Assembly: GCF_041022165.1 (NCBI RefSeq)
Contig: NZ_CP163302.1
Span: forward strand, 1-64,000
Direction: 5' to 3'
Length of the DNA stretch: 64,000 nucleotides
Source of the DNA: Sinomonas sp. P10A9
Lineage (GTDB): Bacteria; Actinomycetota; Actinomycetes; Actinomycetales; Micrococcaceae
Under the pieces are notes generated by a model, which did not search any database, was not told the origin of the DNA, and saw only the letters and a list, made by a program, of their open reading frames with translations. A program made the position numbers and the translations under genes. This document shows positions 27,431 through 35,083 of this stretch, in pieces (within the stretch, counting starts at the first letter, position 1; each line of letters begins with the position of its first letter).

Positions 27431-28888
27431 ATGACAGCCTTGGCCGAGCCCGACTACTACGACGACTCCGACTACCGCTCCGAGCTCGATGCAAAGTATG
27501 AGGAGGGCTTCGGGCAGAGTTCTCAGTTCGACGACGAGGACGACGACGGCCTCGACGACCTCTTCTCCGGGCTCTTCGACGACGATGAGGACGACGACGA
27601 CTTCGCGCCCGTCAAGCCGAAGTCCGCGCCGAAGAGGGCCGCGGCCAAGGCGACAGCGAGCTCGGTCACGACGGCCCCGCGCACCGTCTCGGATACCAAG
27701 ATGACCACCACCTCCGTTTCGCGTGCGCCTGAGCCCGTGCTCGTGGTGGAGGCTCCCATCGCGGACGCTGCGGCGGTTGAGGTTCCCGCGCTCGAGGCGC
27801 CCGCGGTGGATGTGCCTCCTGAGGACGTACCCCCGGTGCAATCCCCAGCGGTCGAGGCTGCAGCGGTGGACGACCTCGGCGTCGAAATCCTCCTGGGTGA
27901 TGATTCGCGGATCGATGCCGTCCGCGGTGAGGCTGAGCGGGCGCGTGCCGCTGCCGACGACGCCGCGGCCGCGGCGAAGCGGGCCGTCACCGATGCCGTC
28001 GCGAAGGCGGCTGCGGCCAAGGCTGCGGCTGCCGAGGCATCCGCCGCGGAGCAGGCGGCCCAGGACGCGCTGGCCGCCTCCGCCGCTGCCGCGGAGATTG
28101 CGGAGCGGGCCGCCGCCGAACTCGAGCTTGCGCTGTCGGTTCAGTCTGCTGCGGTCGCAGAGGCGACGCAGGACATGACCTCGGCGTCGCAGGAGGTGAC
28201 TTCGGCGTCGGTGGGGGTGACTTCGGCGTCGGTGGGGGTGACTTCGGCGTCGGTGGAGGTGACTTCGGCGTCGGTGGGGGTGACTTCGGCGAGCGTGGAG
28301 CCCGAGTTCGCGGCGCACATCGCTCCCGTCAACCAGCACGTCGAGTTCCTGCGCAAGCTGCGCCCCGGCTTCGAGGTCCCGTACGTGGACCCGATCCACT
28401 CCGTGGACGAGTGCCGGATCGTGAGCCTGTTCTCCAACACGGGTGAGGCTGATCCGCGCGGCTATGTGTGGGCGGGCGACGACGCCGCGGCCACCCGGCT
28501 CCTCGGCCTCCAGTACCAGCTCGGCCTCCGGCCCGAGTGGATCATGCCGTGGAACGCCTACCCGTGGTTCACCCCGGGCGAGGCCAATGGCAAACTCACT
28601 CCGGAGCAGCTGCACGCGGGCCTCAAGCCGCTCCTGGCGTTCCTCAAGACGGTGCCGCGCGCCTCGGCGATCGTCGCGCACGGCACGGAGGCGAACCGCC
28701 TCGCACAGATGCTGCTCAAGACGGACAACCCGCTCATCTGGCGCCGCGGCCTCAAGGTCTACAAGGCCCGCTCGCTGCACGGACGCGCGTTCGCGGGCTC
28801 GAAGGAGCGCCAGACCGAGTGGCTCATCGACATGGGCCGTGCCTACGCCGACGCGATGGCGCGCGCGGGCCTCAAGTCCGGCAGGTAG
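27431..28888 (+). CDS. Large acidic/Ala-rich protein with C-terminal uracil-DNA glycosylase-like domain
   Basis: 485 residues. Residues 1-60 are very acidic (runs of Asp/Glu), 60-160 Pro/Val/Ala-rich, 165-250 an Ala-rich predicted coiled coil, and 249-290 a tandem of VTSASVG heptapeptides. Residues about 300-485 look like the compact UDG-like proteins of Micrococcales: VPYVDP, WNAYPW (about 374), VAHGTEANRL, SLHGRAF (about 448). The usual glycine-rich catalytic loop reads SNTGEADPRG, which is divergent. Activity on DNA is therefore inference. ATG after AAAAGAGGAG. A terminator follows at 28915. Confidence 0.7.
   Translation: MTALAEPDYYDDSDYRSELDAKYEEGFGQSSQFDDEDDDGLDDLFSGLFDDDEDDDDFAPVKPKSAPKRAAAKATASSVTTAPRTVSDTKMTTTSVSRAPEPVLVVEAPIADAAAVEVPALEAPAVDVPPEDVPPVQSPAVEAAAVDDLGVEILLGDDSRIDAVRGEAERARAAADDAAAAAKRAVTDAVAKAAAAKAAAAEASAAEQAAQDALAASAAAAEIAERAAAELELALSVQSAAVAEATQDMTSASQEVTSASVGVTSASVGVTSASVEVTSASVGVTSASVEPEFAAHIAPVNQHVEFLRKLRPGFEVPYVDPIHSVDECRIVSLFSNTGEADPRGYVWAGDDAAATRLLGLQYQLGLRPEWIMPWNAYPWFTPGEANGKLTPEQLHAGLKPLLAFLKTVPRASAIVAHGTEANRLAQMLLKTDNPLIWRRGLKVYKARSLHGRAFAGSKERQTEWLIDMGRAYADAMARAGLKSGR
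28175..28300 (+). repeat. 21-bp tandem repeat, six units, in coding sequence
   Basis: Six consecutive 21-bp units starting ATGACCTCGGCGTCG, encoding (V/M)TSASxx; the inner units differ at one or two bases. In frame, so copy number changes would not break the gene. Confidence 0.95.
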
Positions 28889-28914
28889 CCGCGCGGAGCA
28901 CCCTCAACAAAAGG

Positions 28915-28952
28915 AAGCGCACGACGCCGGTCCTCGCCGGCGTCGTGCGCTT
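28915..28952. terminator. Bidirectional terminator between convergent genes
   Basis: Perfect 16-bp stem AAGCGCACGACGCCGG / CCGGCGTCGTGCGCTT with loop TCCTCG. A-rich sequence precedes it and T-rich follows, so it can end transcripts from both the UDG-like gene and the small minus-strand gene. Confidence 0.9.
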
Positions 28953-28968
28953 CAGTTGCTCTTCGGTA

Positions 28969-29115
28969 CTACTTGCTGCGCGGCTTGCGCAGGTGCGCCA
29001 CGGGATCGGCGTCGAGCGTGATGGCCCTCCTGGCCTTCTTCGCCGCGCGCTGCTCCTTGAGCGACTTTGAAGGCTTTTTGTGGGCTTCAGGCTGGTGAGG
29101 CTGCTTGTCAGGCAT
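28969..29115 (-). CDS. Small basic protein (48 aa), unknown
   Basis: 48 residues, ATG 29115 with an excellent ribosome site AAAGGAG 7 nt upstream. Sequence is rich in Lys/Arg/His/Pro (KKPSKSLKEQRAAKKARRA), ending HLRKPRSK; no hydrophobic segment. Strong ribosome site, good terminator and position make it a real gene. Such charge suggests nucleic-acid or ribosome contact, but I recognise no family. Confidence 0.75.
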   Translation of the reverse strand: MPDKQPHQPEAHKKPSKSLKEQRAAKKARRAITLDADPVAHLRKPRSK

Positions 29116-29179
29116 GTCAGAACTCCTTTGGTCATCCCCCCGATTCACACGACAATACGCCGGTAAGATGCTTGGCACC

Positions 29180-29581
29180 ATGCCCCCTCCGAATGCACCT
29201 GCCCCGTCATCATCCGCCGTCAGGATCGACTCCTGGCTGTGGGCCGTGCGAGCGTTCAAGACCCGCTCTGCCGCGACCGCCGCGTGCCGTGCGGGGCACG
29301 TGCGGCTCAACGGGAACCCGGTCAAGGCTTCACAGACGGTCGTCCCCGGCGACACCGTCGGCGTGCGCCAGCCCGGGTTCGAGCGCCTCCTTGAGGTGCA
29401 CGTGCTGATCGTCAAGCGCGTCGGCGCGGAGGCCGCGTCGCGGTGCTACACCGACCACACGCCCGAGCGGCCGCCCGCGCCGTTCCTGGGCCTCCCGCAG
29501 CGGGATCGCGGGGCGGGTCGGCCCACCAAGAAGGACCGGCGGGAGATGGAGAGGCTGCGGGGGGAGACCCACGGCGACTGA
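29180..29581 (+). CDS. S4-domain RNA-binding protein (HslR/RqcP-like)
   Basis: 133 residues from ATG 29180 (in-frame ATG 29168 also possible). The S4 domain covers RIDSWLWAVRAFKTRSAA to GDTVGVRQPG and is followed by a basic C-terminal tail (RPTKKDRREMERLRG). Related small S4 proteins (Hsp15, RqcP) bind stalled 50S-tRNA complexes, so a ribosome-rescue role is likely from the family. Divergent from the small basic-protein gene. Confidence 0.88.
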   Translation: MPPPNAPAPSSSAVRIDSWLWAVRAFKTRSAATAACRAGHVRLNGNPVKASQTVVPGDTVGVRQPGFERLLEVHVLIVKRVGAEAASRCYTDHTPERPPAPFLGLPQRDRGAGRPTKKDRREMERLRGETHGD

Positions 29582-29644
29582 GGGCGAACCCCGCAGAGCG
29601 CCGAATGCTCCGAAGAACCCAGGCACGGCAACAAGGAGGATGTG

Positions 29645-30637
29645 ATGGTGGGCGCAGCCCAGACGATGCAGGCGGCGTTTGTACGTGAGCTCGGCGGTGC
29701 GGAGAAGATCGAGGTTGGGCGGCTGCCCGTTCCGGACGCGGGGCCGACGGACGTGCTCGTGCGGATGGAGGCCAGCGCCGTCAACCACGTGGACCTGTTC
29801 GTGCGGTCCGGCGCGTACCAGACCAAGACGCCGTTCCCCTTCGTGATCGGCCGGGACCTCGTGGGCACCGTCGAGGCAACAGGCCCGGGCGTGGTCGGCT
29901 TCTCCCCGGGGGACCGCGTCTGGACCAACAGTCTGGGCCACGCAGGGCGGCAGGGTGCGTTCTCCGAGTACGCGGTGGTCGGCGCCGACCGGCTCTACAC
30001 TTTGCCCGACGGCGTGGACCCCTCCGACGCGGCGCCCGTGCTGCATGCCGCGGCGACCGCCCACATCGGCCTCGTGCGGGAGGCCGGGCTGCAGCCCGGT
30101 GAGACGGTGTTCATCGCCGGGGGCGGCGGCGCGGTCGGGAGCGCGACCATCCAGCTCGCGAAGGCCATGGGCGCCCGCGTGGTCACGTCGGTGTCTGCGG
30201 ACGACGGCGAGTGGTGCCGCTCGCTCGGGGCGGACGTCACGCTGGACTACCGGGACCCGGACCTCGCCGTGAAGATCGGCCATGCCGCACCTGCCGGCGT
30301 TGATGTCTGGTGGGACAACAGCGGGCACCACGACTTCGAGGTGACGCTGCCTCTCCTTCGCCAGGGCGCGCGCGTGATCATCATGGCAGGCATGGCTGCG
30401 GCCCCGATTCTGCCCGTGGGTGCCCTGTACACCCGGGACGCCAAGCTCTGCGGATTCGCCATCAGCAACGCCTCGGTCTCGGACCTGGCCGGTGCGGCGA
30501 GGGTCATCAACAGCCTTCTGGCCGAAGGCAGCCTCGTGTCCCGGGTCGGGGCAACGTTCCGCCTCGCCGATGCGGCCAAAGCCCACGAGGCGCTGGAGTC
30601 CGGAGACGTCCGTGGCCGGGTGCTGGTGGTCCCGTGA
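29645..30637 (+). CDS. NADPH:quinone reductase-type zinc-free MDR oxidoreductase
   Basis: 330 residues; ATG 29645 has AAGGAGGA 4 nt upstream, better than the GTG at 29642. Medium-chain fold without zinc ligands: GRDLVGTVEATG, then the NADP motif GGGGAVGSATIQLAK (about residue 160). It reduces quinones or similar carbonyls with NADPH. Stands alone after the S4 gene (gap of 63 bp). Confidence 0.88.
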   Translation: MVGAAQTMQAAFVRELGGAEKIEVGRLPVPDAGPTDVLVRMEASAVNHVDLFVRSGAYQTKTPFPFVIGRDLVGTVEATGPGVVGFSPGDRVWTNSLGHAGRQGAFSEYAVVGADRLYTLPDGVDPSDAAPVLHAAATAHIGLVREAGLQPGETVFIAGGGGAVGSATIQLAKAMGARVVTSVSADDGEWCRSLGADVTLDYRDPDLAVKIGHAAPAGVDVWWDNSGHHDFEVTLPLLRQGARVIIMAGMAAAPILPVGALYTRDAKLCGFAISNASVSDLAGAARVINSLLAEGSLVSRVGATFRLADAAKAHEALESGDVRGRVLVVP

Positions 30638-30711
30638 ACTGAGCCTGGTCAAGGCCGGGCGGGAGCACTAGGCTCTCCACCCGGCCGCCCGAAAGCTGCA
30701 GTCCGAGGCCC

Positions 30712-30794
30712 TCAGCCGATGGCCCGTCCCTTGCCCTCGGGGCTGAAGGCCGTGGTCACCGCAGCGACGGCGAGGATGCCCGCCCAGAAGAGTC
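30712..30794 (-). pseudogene. C-terminal remnant of a minus-strand transporter
   Basis: Minus-strand reading ends LFWAGILAVAAVTTAF then SPEGKGRAIG and a TGA at 30712. It looks like the last helix and tail of an MFS-type transporter with everything upstream lost. It abuts, tail against tail, the next remnant. No start codon or ribosome site. Confidence 0.55.
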
Positions 30795-30795
30795 C

Positions 30796-30909
30796 ATGAC
30801 GTTCCTCGAGGACGGCCAGACCGTGACGATGGCGGCGACCGCGCCGGGGCCTGGCGGGACCACCGTCTCGTTCGGCGAGGTCACCGGCAGGGTCGAGCCG
30901 GCGCGGTAG
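30796..30909 (+). pseudogene. C-terminal remnant of fumarylacetoacetase
   Basis: Plus-strand reading TFLEDGQTVTMAAT ... FGEVTGRVEPAR then TAG at 30907. FLEDGxTVT and GEVTGRVxPA are the end motifs of fumarylacetoacetase, the last enzyme of homogentisate breakdown. Only about 37 residues remain. The region 30638-31009 (372 bp) holds just this, the transporter remnant and the gentisate operon leader. Confidence 0.65.
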
Positions 30910-31009
30910 GCGCGTCCGGACACCTTCCGCAGGGCAGAAATCAGTGCCGAACCGTGAGCGTCGCCCATAGCCTCAAAGCGGACCCGAGAACTTCAATGGC
31001 GAGGAGGCC

Positions 31010-32170
31010 ATGATGAGCGCGTTCCCAGAGACGACCCGTGAGACATCGCACGAGTCAGTCAAGAACGTGATGGTCGCGTCCGAGCCGACCCCTGGGGAGG
31101 CGGCGGAGCTCGAGGCGATGTACGCGACGATGTCGCGGGAGAACATGGTTCCGCTGTGGACGCAGATCGACGAGCTGATGCCGATGGTCCCGTCTCCGGC
31201 GGCGGTGCCGCACGTGTGGCGGTGGGACACGATCCTCCCGCTGGCCGCGCGCGCCGGGGATCTGGTGCCGGTGGGCCGGGGCGGGGAGCGTCGCGCGATC
31301 GCCCTGGCGAACCCGGGCCTGGGCGGGCTTCCCTATGCGACCCCTACGCTGTGGGCCGCGGTTCAGTACCTGGGCGGCCTTGAGACCGCCCCGGAGCACC
31401 GGCATTCGCAGAGCGCGTTCCGGTTCGTGGTGGAGGGTGAGGGCGTGTGGACCGTGGTGAACGGCGACCCTGTGCGGATGTCCCGCGGTGACTTCCTGCC
31501 GCAGCCGGGGTGGAACTTCCACGGCCACCACAACGACACCGATGCGCCGATGGCGTGGATCGACGGGTTGGACATCCCGTTCGTGCGCGGCATGGACGCG
31601 GGCTTCTTCGAGTTCGGCACCGAGCGGGTGACCGATGAGGCCACCCCGGACATCTCGCGCTCGGAGCGGCTCTGGTGCCACCCGGGCCTGCGGCCGCTCT
31701 CGCGGCTCGAGGACACGCCGGCGACCCCGATCGGGGCCTACCGGTGGGAGTACACCGACCGGGCCCTGTCCGAGCAGCTCGCCCTTGAGGACGAGGGCTA
31801 CCCGGCCACGGTGGGCCAGGGCCACGCCGCCGTCCGCTATGCCAACCCGACCACGGGCGGGGACGTCATCCCCACGATCCGCGCCGAGTTCCACCGCCTC
31901 CGCCCCGGCGTCGCGACCCGCACGACCCGCGAGGTCGGCTCGAGCGTGTACCAGGTCTTCGAGGGCCAGGGCGCGTTCGTGCTCAACGGCGAGCGGACCA
32001 CCGTGACGAAGGGCGACATGATCGTGGTGCCGTCCTGGGCCGCGGCCTCCATCGAGGCCGAGACCCAGTTCGACCTGTTCACGTTCGGCGACCAGCCGAT
32101 CTTCGAGCGCCTGCACCTGAACCGCACCTTCATCGAAGGCCAGACGACCACGAAGGACCAGCACCAGTGA
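31010..32170 (+). CDS. Gentisate 1,2-dioxygenase
   Basis: Fe(II) bicupin that cleaves gentisate to maleylpyruvate. 386 residues; ATG at 31010 or 31013 after GAGGAGG. First cupin: PEHRHSQSAFRFVVEG supplies the metal His pair, and FHGHHND the third His (about residue 176). The second cupin is near 300-360 (SSVYQVFEGQGAFVLNG). Length fits the family. It overlaps the next gene by 4 bp. Called gdo or nagI in related organisms. No gentisate regulator or importer is next to it. Confidence 0.95.
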   Translation: MMSAFPETTRETSHESVKNVMVASEPTPGEAAELEAMYATMSRENMVPLWTQIDELMPMVPSPAAVPHVWRWDTILPLAARAGDLVPVGRGGERRAIALANPGLGGLPYATPTLWAAVQYLGGLETAPEHRHSQSAFRFVVEGEGVWTVVNGDPVRMSRGDFLPQPGWNFHGHHNDTDAPMAWIDGLDIPFVRGMDAGFFEFGTERVTDEATPDISRSERLWCHPGLRPLSRLEDTPATPIGAYRWEYTDRALSEQLALEDEGYPATVGQGHAAVRYANPTTGGDVIPTIRAEFHRLRPGVATRTTREVGSSVYQVFEGQGAFVLNGERTTVTKGDMIVVPSWAAASIEAETQFDLFTFGDQPIFERLHLNRTFIEGQTTTKDQHQ

Positions 32171-33063
32171 AGCTCACAACCCTCCGCCTGCCCTCCGGGG
32201 CAACCGCTGCCGTCCGCCAGGACGGGGACGCATTCGTCGAAGTCACCGGGTACGCGGACCTCGGCGCGCTCCTAGCGGCGCCCGGCTGGAAGGACATCGC
32301 GGCGGCGGCCGACGGCGCGCGGCACCCCGTGCAGGGCGCCGACCTCGCCGCCGTGGTCCCCGCCCCGTCCAAGGTGGTGTGCGTGGGCCTGAACTACGCC
32401 TCGCACATCAAGGAGATGGGCCGGGACCTTCCCGCGCACCCGACCCTGTTCGCGAAGTTCGCCGAAACGCTCACCGGCCCTTACGACGACATCGAGCTGC
32501 CCGCCGCGGACCCCGCGATCGACTGGGAGGCCGAGCTCGTCGTCGTGATCGGCAAGCGGGCCCGCCGCGTGGCCGAGGCCGAAGCGGCCGGGTACATCGC
32601 CGGGTACACCGGGGCGAACGACATCTCGATGCGCACGTACCAGTTCCGCACCAAGGAGTGGCTCCAGGGCAAGATGTGGGAGGCCTCCACCCCGGTCGGG
32701 CCCGTCATGGTCACCCCGGAGGAGCTCGGCGCGGACGCGGCGATCACCACCGAGGTCGACGGGGCCAGGATGCAGACCGGGTCCATCGGGGACCTCGTGT
32801 TCACGCCGGAATACCTCGTCTCCTACATCTCCGAGATGATCACCCTCAACCCGGGGGACCTCATCCTGACCGGCACCACCGGCGGTGTGGGCCGCGCCCG
32901 CACCCCCGCGGTGTACCTCACCGACGGGCAGACGGTCACCGTGGCGATCGAGGGCATCGGGCAGCTGCGCAACGTGACCCGCGCCCAGGCCGTGGGTCCC
33001 GCCGGGCCCGCGGTGCTGCCGGCCGGCGTCGATCTCGCGGCGGCCTCCTCCGGAAACGCCTGA
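32167..33063 (+). CDS. Fumarylpyruvate hydrolase (FAH family)
   Basis: 298-residue FAH-fold hydrolase that splits fumarylpyruvate to fumarate and pyruvate. Motifs: VCVGLNYASHIKEMG, metal-binding DWEAELVVVIGK (about residue 118), GYTGANDISMR, GDLILTGTTGGVG. GTG overlaps the dioxygenase stop (GTGA). Function set by the cluster; on motif alone it could be another FAH-family enzyme. It is not related to the fumarylacetoacetase remnant upstream, which has other end motifs. Confidence 0.92.
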   Translation: MKLTTLRLPSGATAAVRQDGDAFVEVTGYADLGALLAAPGWKDIAAAADGARHPVQGADLAAVVPAPSKVVCVGLNYASHIKEMGRDLPAHPTLFAKFAETLTGPYDDIELPAADPAIDWEAELVVVIGKRARRVAEAEAAGYIAGYTGANDISMRTYQFRTKEWLQGKMWEASTPVGPVMVTPEELGADAAITTEVDGARMQTGSIGDLVFTPEYLVSYISEMITLNPGDLILTGTTGGVGRARTPAVYLTDGQTVTVAIEGIGQLRNVTRAQAVGPAGPAVLPAGVDLAAASSGNA

Positions 33064-33064
33064 G

Positions 33065-33829
33065 ATGGTTGCCCGCCACGACCTCGTCACCGATGCCGAG
33101 ACCCGCGCCGGGCTCCTGACGGCCCGGCGCGGGACGGCGTTCTTCGCCCGCAAGCTCAACGAGCTCGCCTACGCCGACATGGACGAGCCGTCCCTGCTGC
33201 CGGGCTGGTCCCGCCGCCACGTCATCGCGCACGTGGGCTACAACGCCCGCGCCGTCGCCCGTCTCGTCGAATGGGCCGCCACCGGGATCGAGACCCCGAT
33301 GTACCCCTCGCCCGAGGCGCGGAACGAGGAGATCGAGTTCGGAGCGACCCTGCCGCCGACCGCGCTGCTGAACCTGTACGACCACTCCGCGATCCACCTC
33401 TCGGTCGAGTGGCGCGACCTCCCCGACGCCCGGTGGGGCGAGGAGGTCCGCACCGCCCAGGGCCGGACCGTGCCCGTGTCCGAGACCGTGTGGATGCGCA
33501 CCCGCGAGGTATGGCTGCACGCGGTCGACCTGGACAACGGCGCCCGCTTCGCGGACATCCCCACTGAGGTGCTCCGCCGCCTGATCGGGCACATCTGGGG
33601 GGCGTGGCAGAAGCGCGCCGAGACCGCCGGGCTCGCCGTGCGCGTCCTCGGCGCCGAGGACGGCCCCACCCTCCGCGACCCCGACGCGGCAGAGACCGTC
33701 GTGACCGGGCCGCTCGCCGCCGTCGCCCGCTGGGCCGCCGGCCGCGGCACCGAACCAGGCCAGCCGCTCACCGCGACGCGCGACGGCGCACTGCTCGCAG
33801 AGGTCCCCATGCCTCCTCGCTGGATCTGA
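33065..33829 (+). CDS. Mycothiol-dependent maleylpyruvate isomerase
   Basis: 254 residues, DinB-like four-helix bundle (MDMPI_N) plus a C-terminal domain. The zinc triad is in VIAHVGYNARA (His) and REVWLHAVDLDNG (Glu, His). It isomerises maleylpyruvate to fumarylpyruvate with mycothiol as cofactor, so an actinobacterial host. Starts 1 bp after the hydrolase stop. Completes the gentisate operon. Confidence 0.93.
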   Translation: MVARHDLVTDAETRAGLLTARRGTAFFARKLNELAYADMDEPSLLPGWSRRHVIAHVGYNARAVARLVEWAATGIETPMYPSPEARNEEIEFGATLPPTALLNLYDHSAIHLSVEWRDLPDARWGEEVRTAQGRTVPVSETVWMRTREVWLHAVDLDNGARFADIPTEVLRRLIGHIWGAWQKRAETAGLAVRVLGAEDGPTLRDPDAAETVVTGPLAAVARWAAGRGTEPGQPLTATRDGALLAEVPMPPRWI

Positions 33830-33967
33830 GCATCCGCACAAGCGTTCCCGGTGAGGCGCTCGTTCGAGGCTGAGCCTCCCTCCGCGCAGCCGCGGGCCGG
33901 CCACTCGTACGCCAAGGGCCTGCTGCCTGTCGCATAGGCCTTGCGGGTGCCATGGGAGGATCGGGGG

Positions 33968-34969
33968 ATGACCCTGACTCCCCGCACGATTGCCGGAACG
34001 AACGTGGGCCCGGTCGGCTTCGGCTGGATGAACCTCAACCAGGCCTACGGCCCGCTTCCGTCCCGCGAGGACGCCGCCAAGCTCCTGCTCCACGCCTTGG
34101 ACGAGGGCGTCACCCATTTTGACACCGCCACCGTCTACGGCGCCACGGCCAACGAGACACTCCTCGGGGAGACGCTCGCGTCCCGCCGCCGGGAGTTCTT
34201 CCTCGCCTCCAAAGGCGGCATGTCCTCAGCGGAGGGCCGCCGCGTGATCGACGGCCGGCCCGAAACCCTCCGTGCCCACGTCGACGCGTCGCTGAGCCGG
34301 CTGCGGACGGACCGGATTGACCTGTACTACCTGCACCGGTGGGACCGGACCGTCCCCATCGAGGAGTCGGTCGGAGCGCTCGGGGGGCTCGTTCGCGAAG
34401 GGAAGATCGGCGCCGTCGGCCTCTCCGAGATCGGTGCCGACGTGCTGCGCCGCGGCCACGCCGAGTACCCCATCGCCGCGCTGCAGAGCGAGTACTCGCC
34501 ATGGACCCGCAACCCGGAGCTCGGCACCCTCGAGGCCTGCCGTGAACTCGGCATCGCGTTCGTCGCGTTCAGCCCCGTGGGCCGGGGCGCCTTCGGCGGC
34601 GTGCTGCGGGATCCGTCCGGGCTGCCGGACTGGGACCTGCGCCGCTCGATGCCGCGGTTCGACGCCGAGCACTGGCCCGCGAACCTCGCGCTCCTCGACC
34701 TCTTCGGCGCCCTCGCGGACGACGCCGGGTGCTCGCCCGCGCAGCTCGCGATCGCCTGGGTCCTTTCCCGCGGCGGGCACGTGATCGCGCTGCCCGGCAC
34801 GCGCAGCTCCGCCCACCTCAACGAGGACTTCGCGGCCGGTTCGCTCGAGCTTTCGGCGGACGTCCTCGCGCGCGTCGACGAGCTCGTCAACGAGGGAACG
34901 GTTGCCGGCGGGCGCTACTCGGCTGCCGCGCAGGCCGACGTGGACACCGAGGAGTTCCCGGTCTCCTAG
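33968..34969 (+). CDS. Aldo/keto reductase
   Basis: 333 residues from ATG 33968 (GGGAGGATCGGGGG upstream; ORF extends to 33941 without support). Catalytic tetrad is visible: DTATVYG (Asp, Tyr), FLASKGG (Lys), DLYYLHRWD (His). TIM-barrel; NADPH site near the C-terminus (LPGTRSSAHLNEDF). Reduces aldehydes or ketones; substrate unknown. Separate from the gentisate operon by 138 bp. Confidence 0.9.
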   Translation: MTLTPRTIAGTNVGPVGFGWMNLNQAYGPLPSREDAAKLLLHALDEGVTHFDTATVYGATANETLLGETLASRRREFFLASKGGMSSAEGRRVIDGRPETLRAHVDASLSRLRTDRIDLYYLHRWDRTVPIEESVGALGGLVREGKIGAVGLSEIGADVLRRGHAEYPIAALQSEYSPWTRNPELGTLEACRELGIAFVAFSPVGRGAFGGVLRDPSGLPDWDLRRSMPRFDAEHWPANLALLDLFGALADDAGCSPAQLAIAWVLSRGGHVIALPGTRSSAHLNEDFAAGSLELSADVLARVDELVNEGTVAGGRYSAAAQADVDTEEFPVS

Positions 34970-35083
34970 CTCCGCATTGGAGAGTTGTCCACATAGGCCC
35001 AAGGGCCGATGCGGACGCACGACGGCGGTGCCTAGGCTGACGTTGTCGGCTCACCACGGGCCGCGCTCAACCGGGGGAACGCC

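Noticed and set aside
28175..28300. CRISPR-like array
   Set aside because: The units are contiguous without spacers and lie in frame in a coding region.
30756..30968. 70-residue minus-strand protein
   Set aside because: It overlaps the fumarylacetoacetase remnant on the other strand and shows no clear motif; composition is that of a shadow frame.
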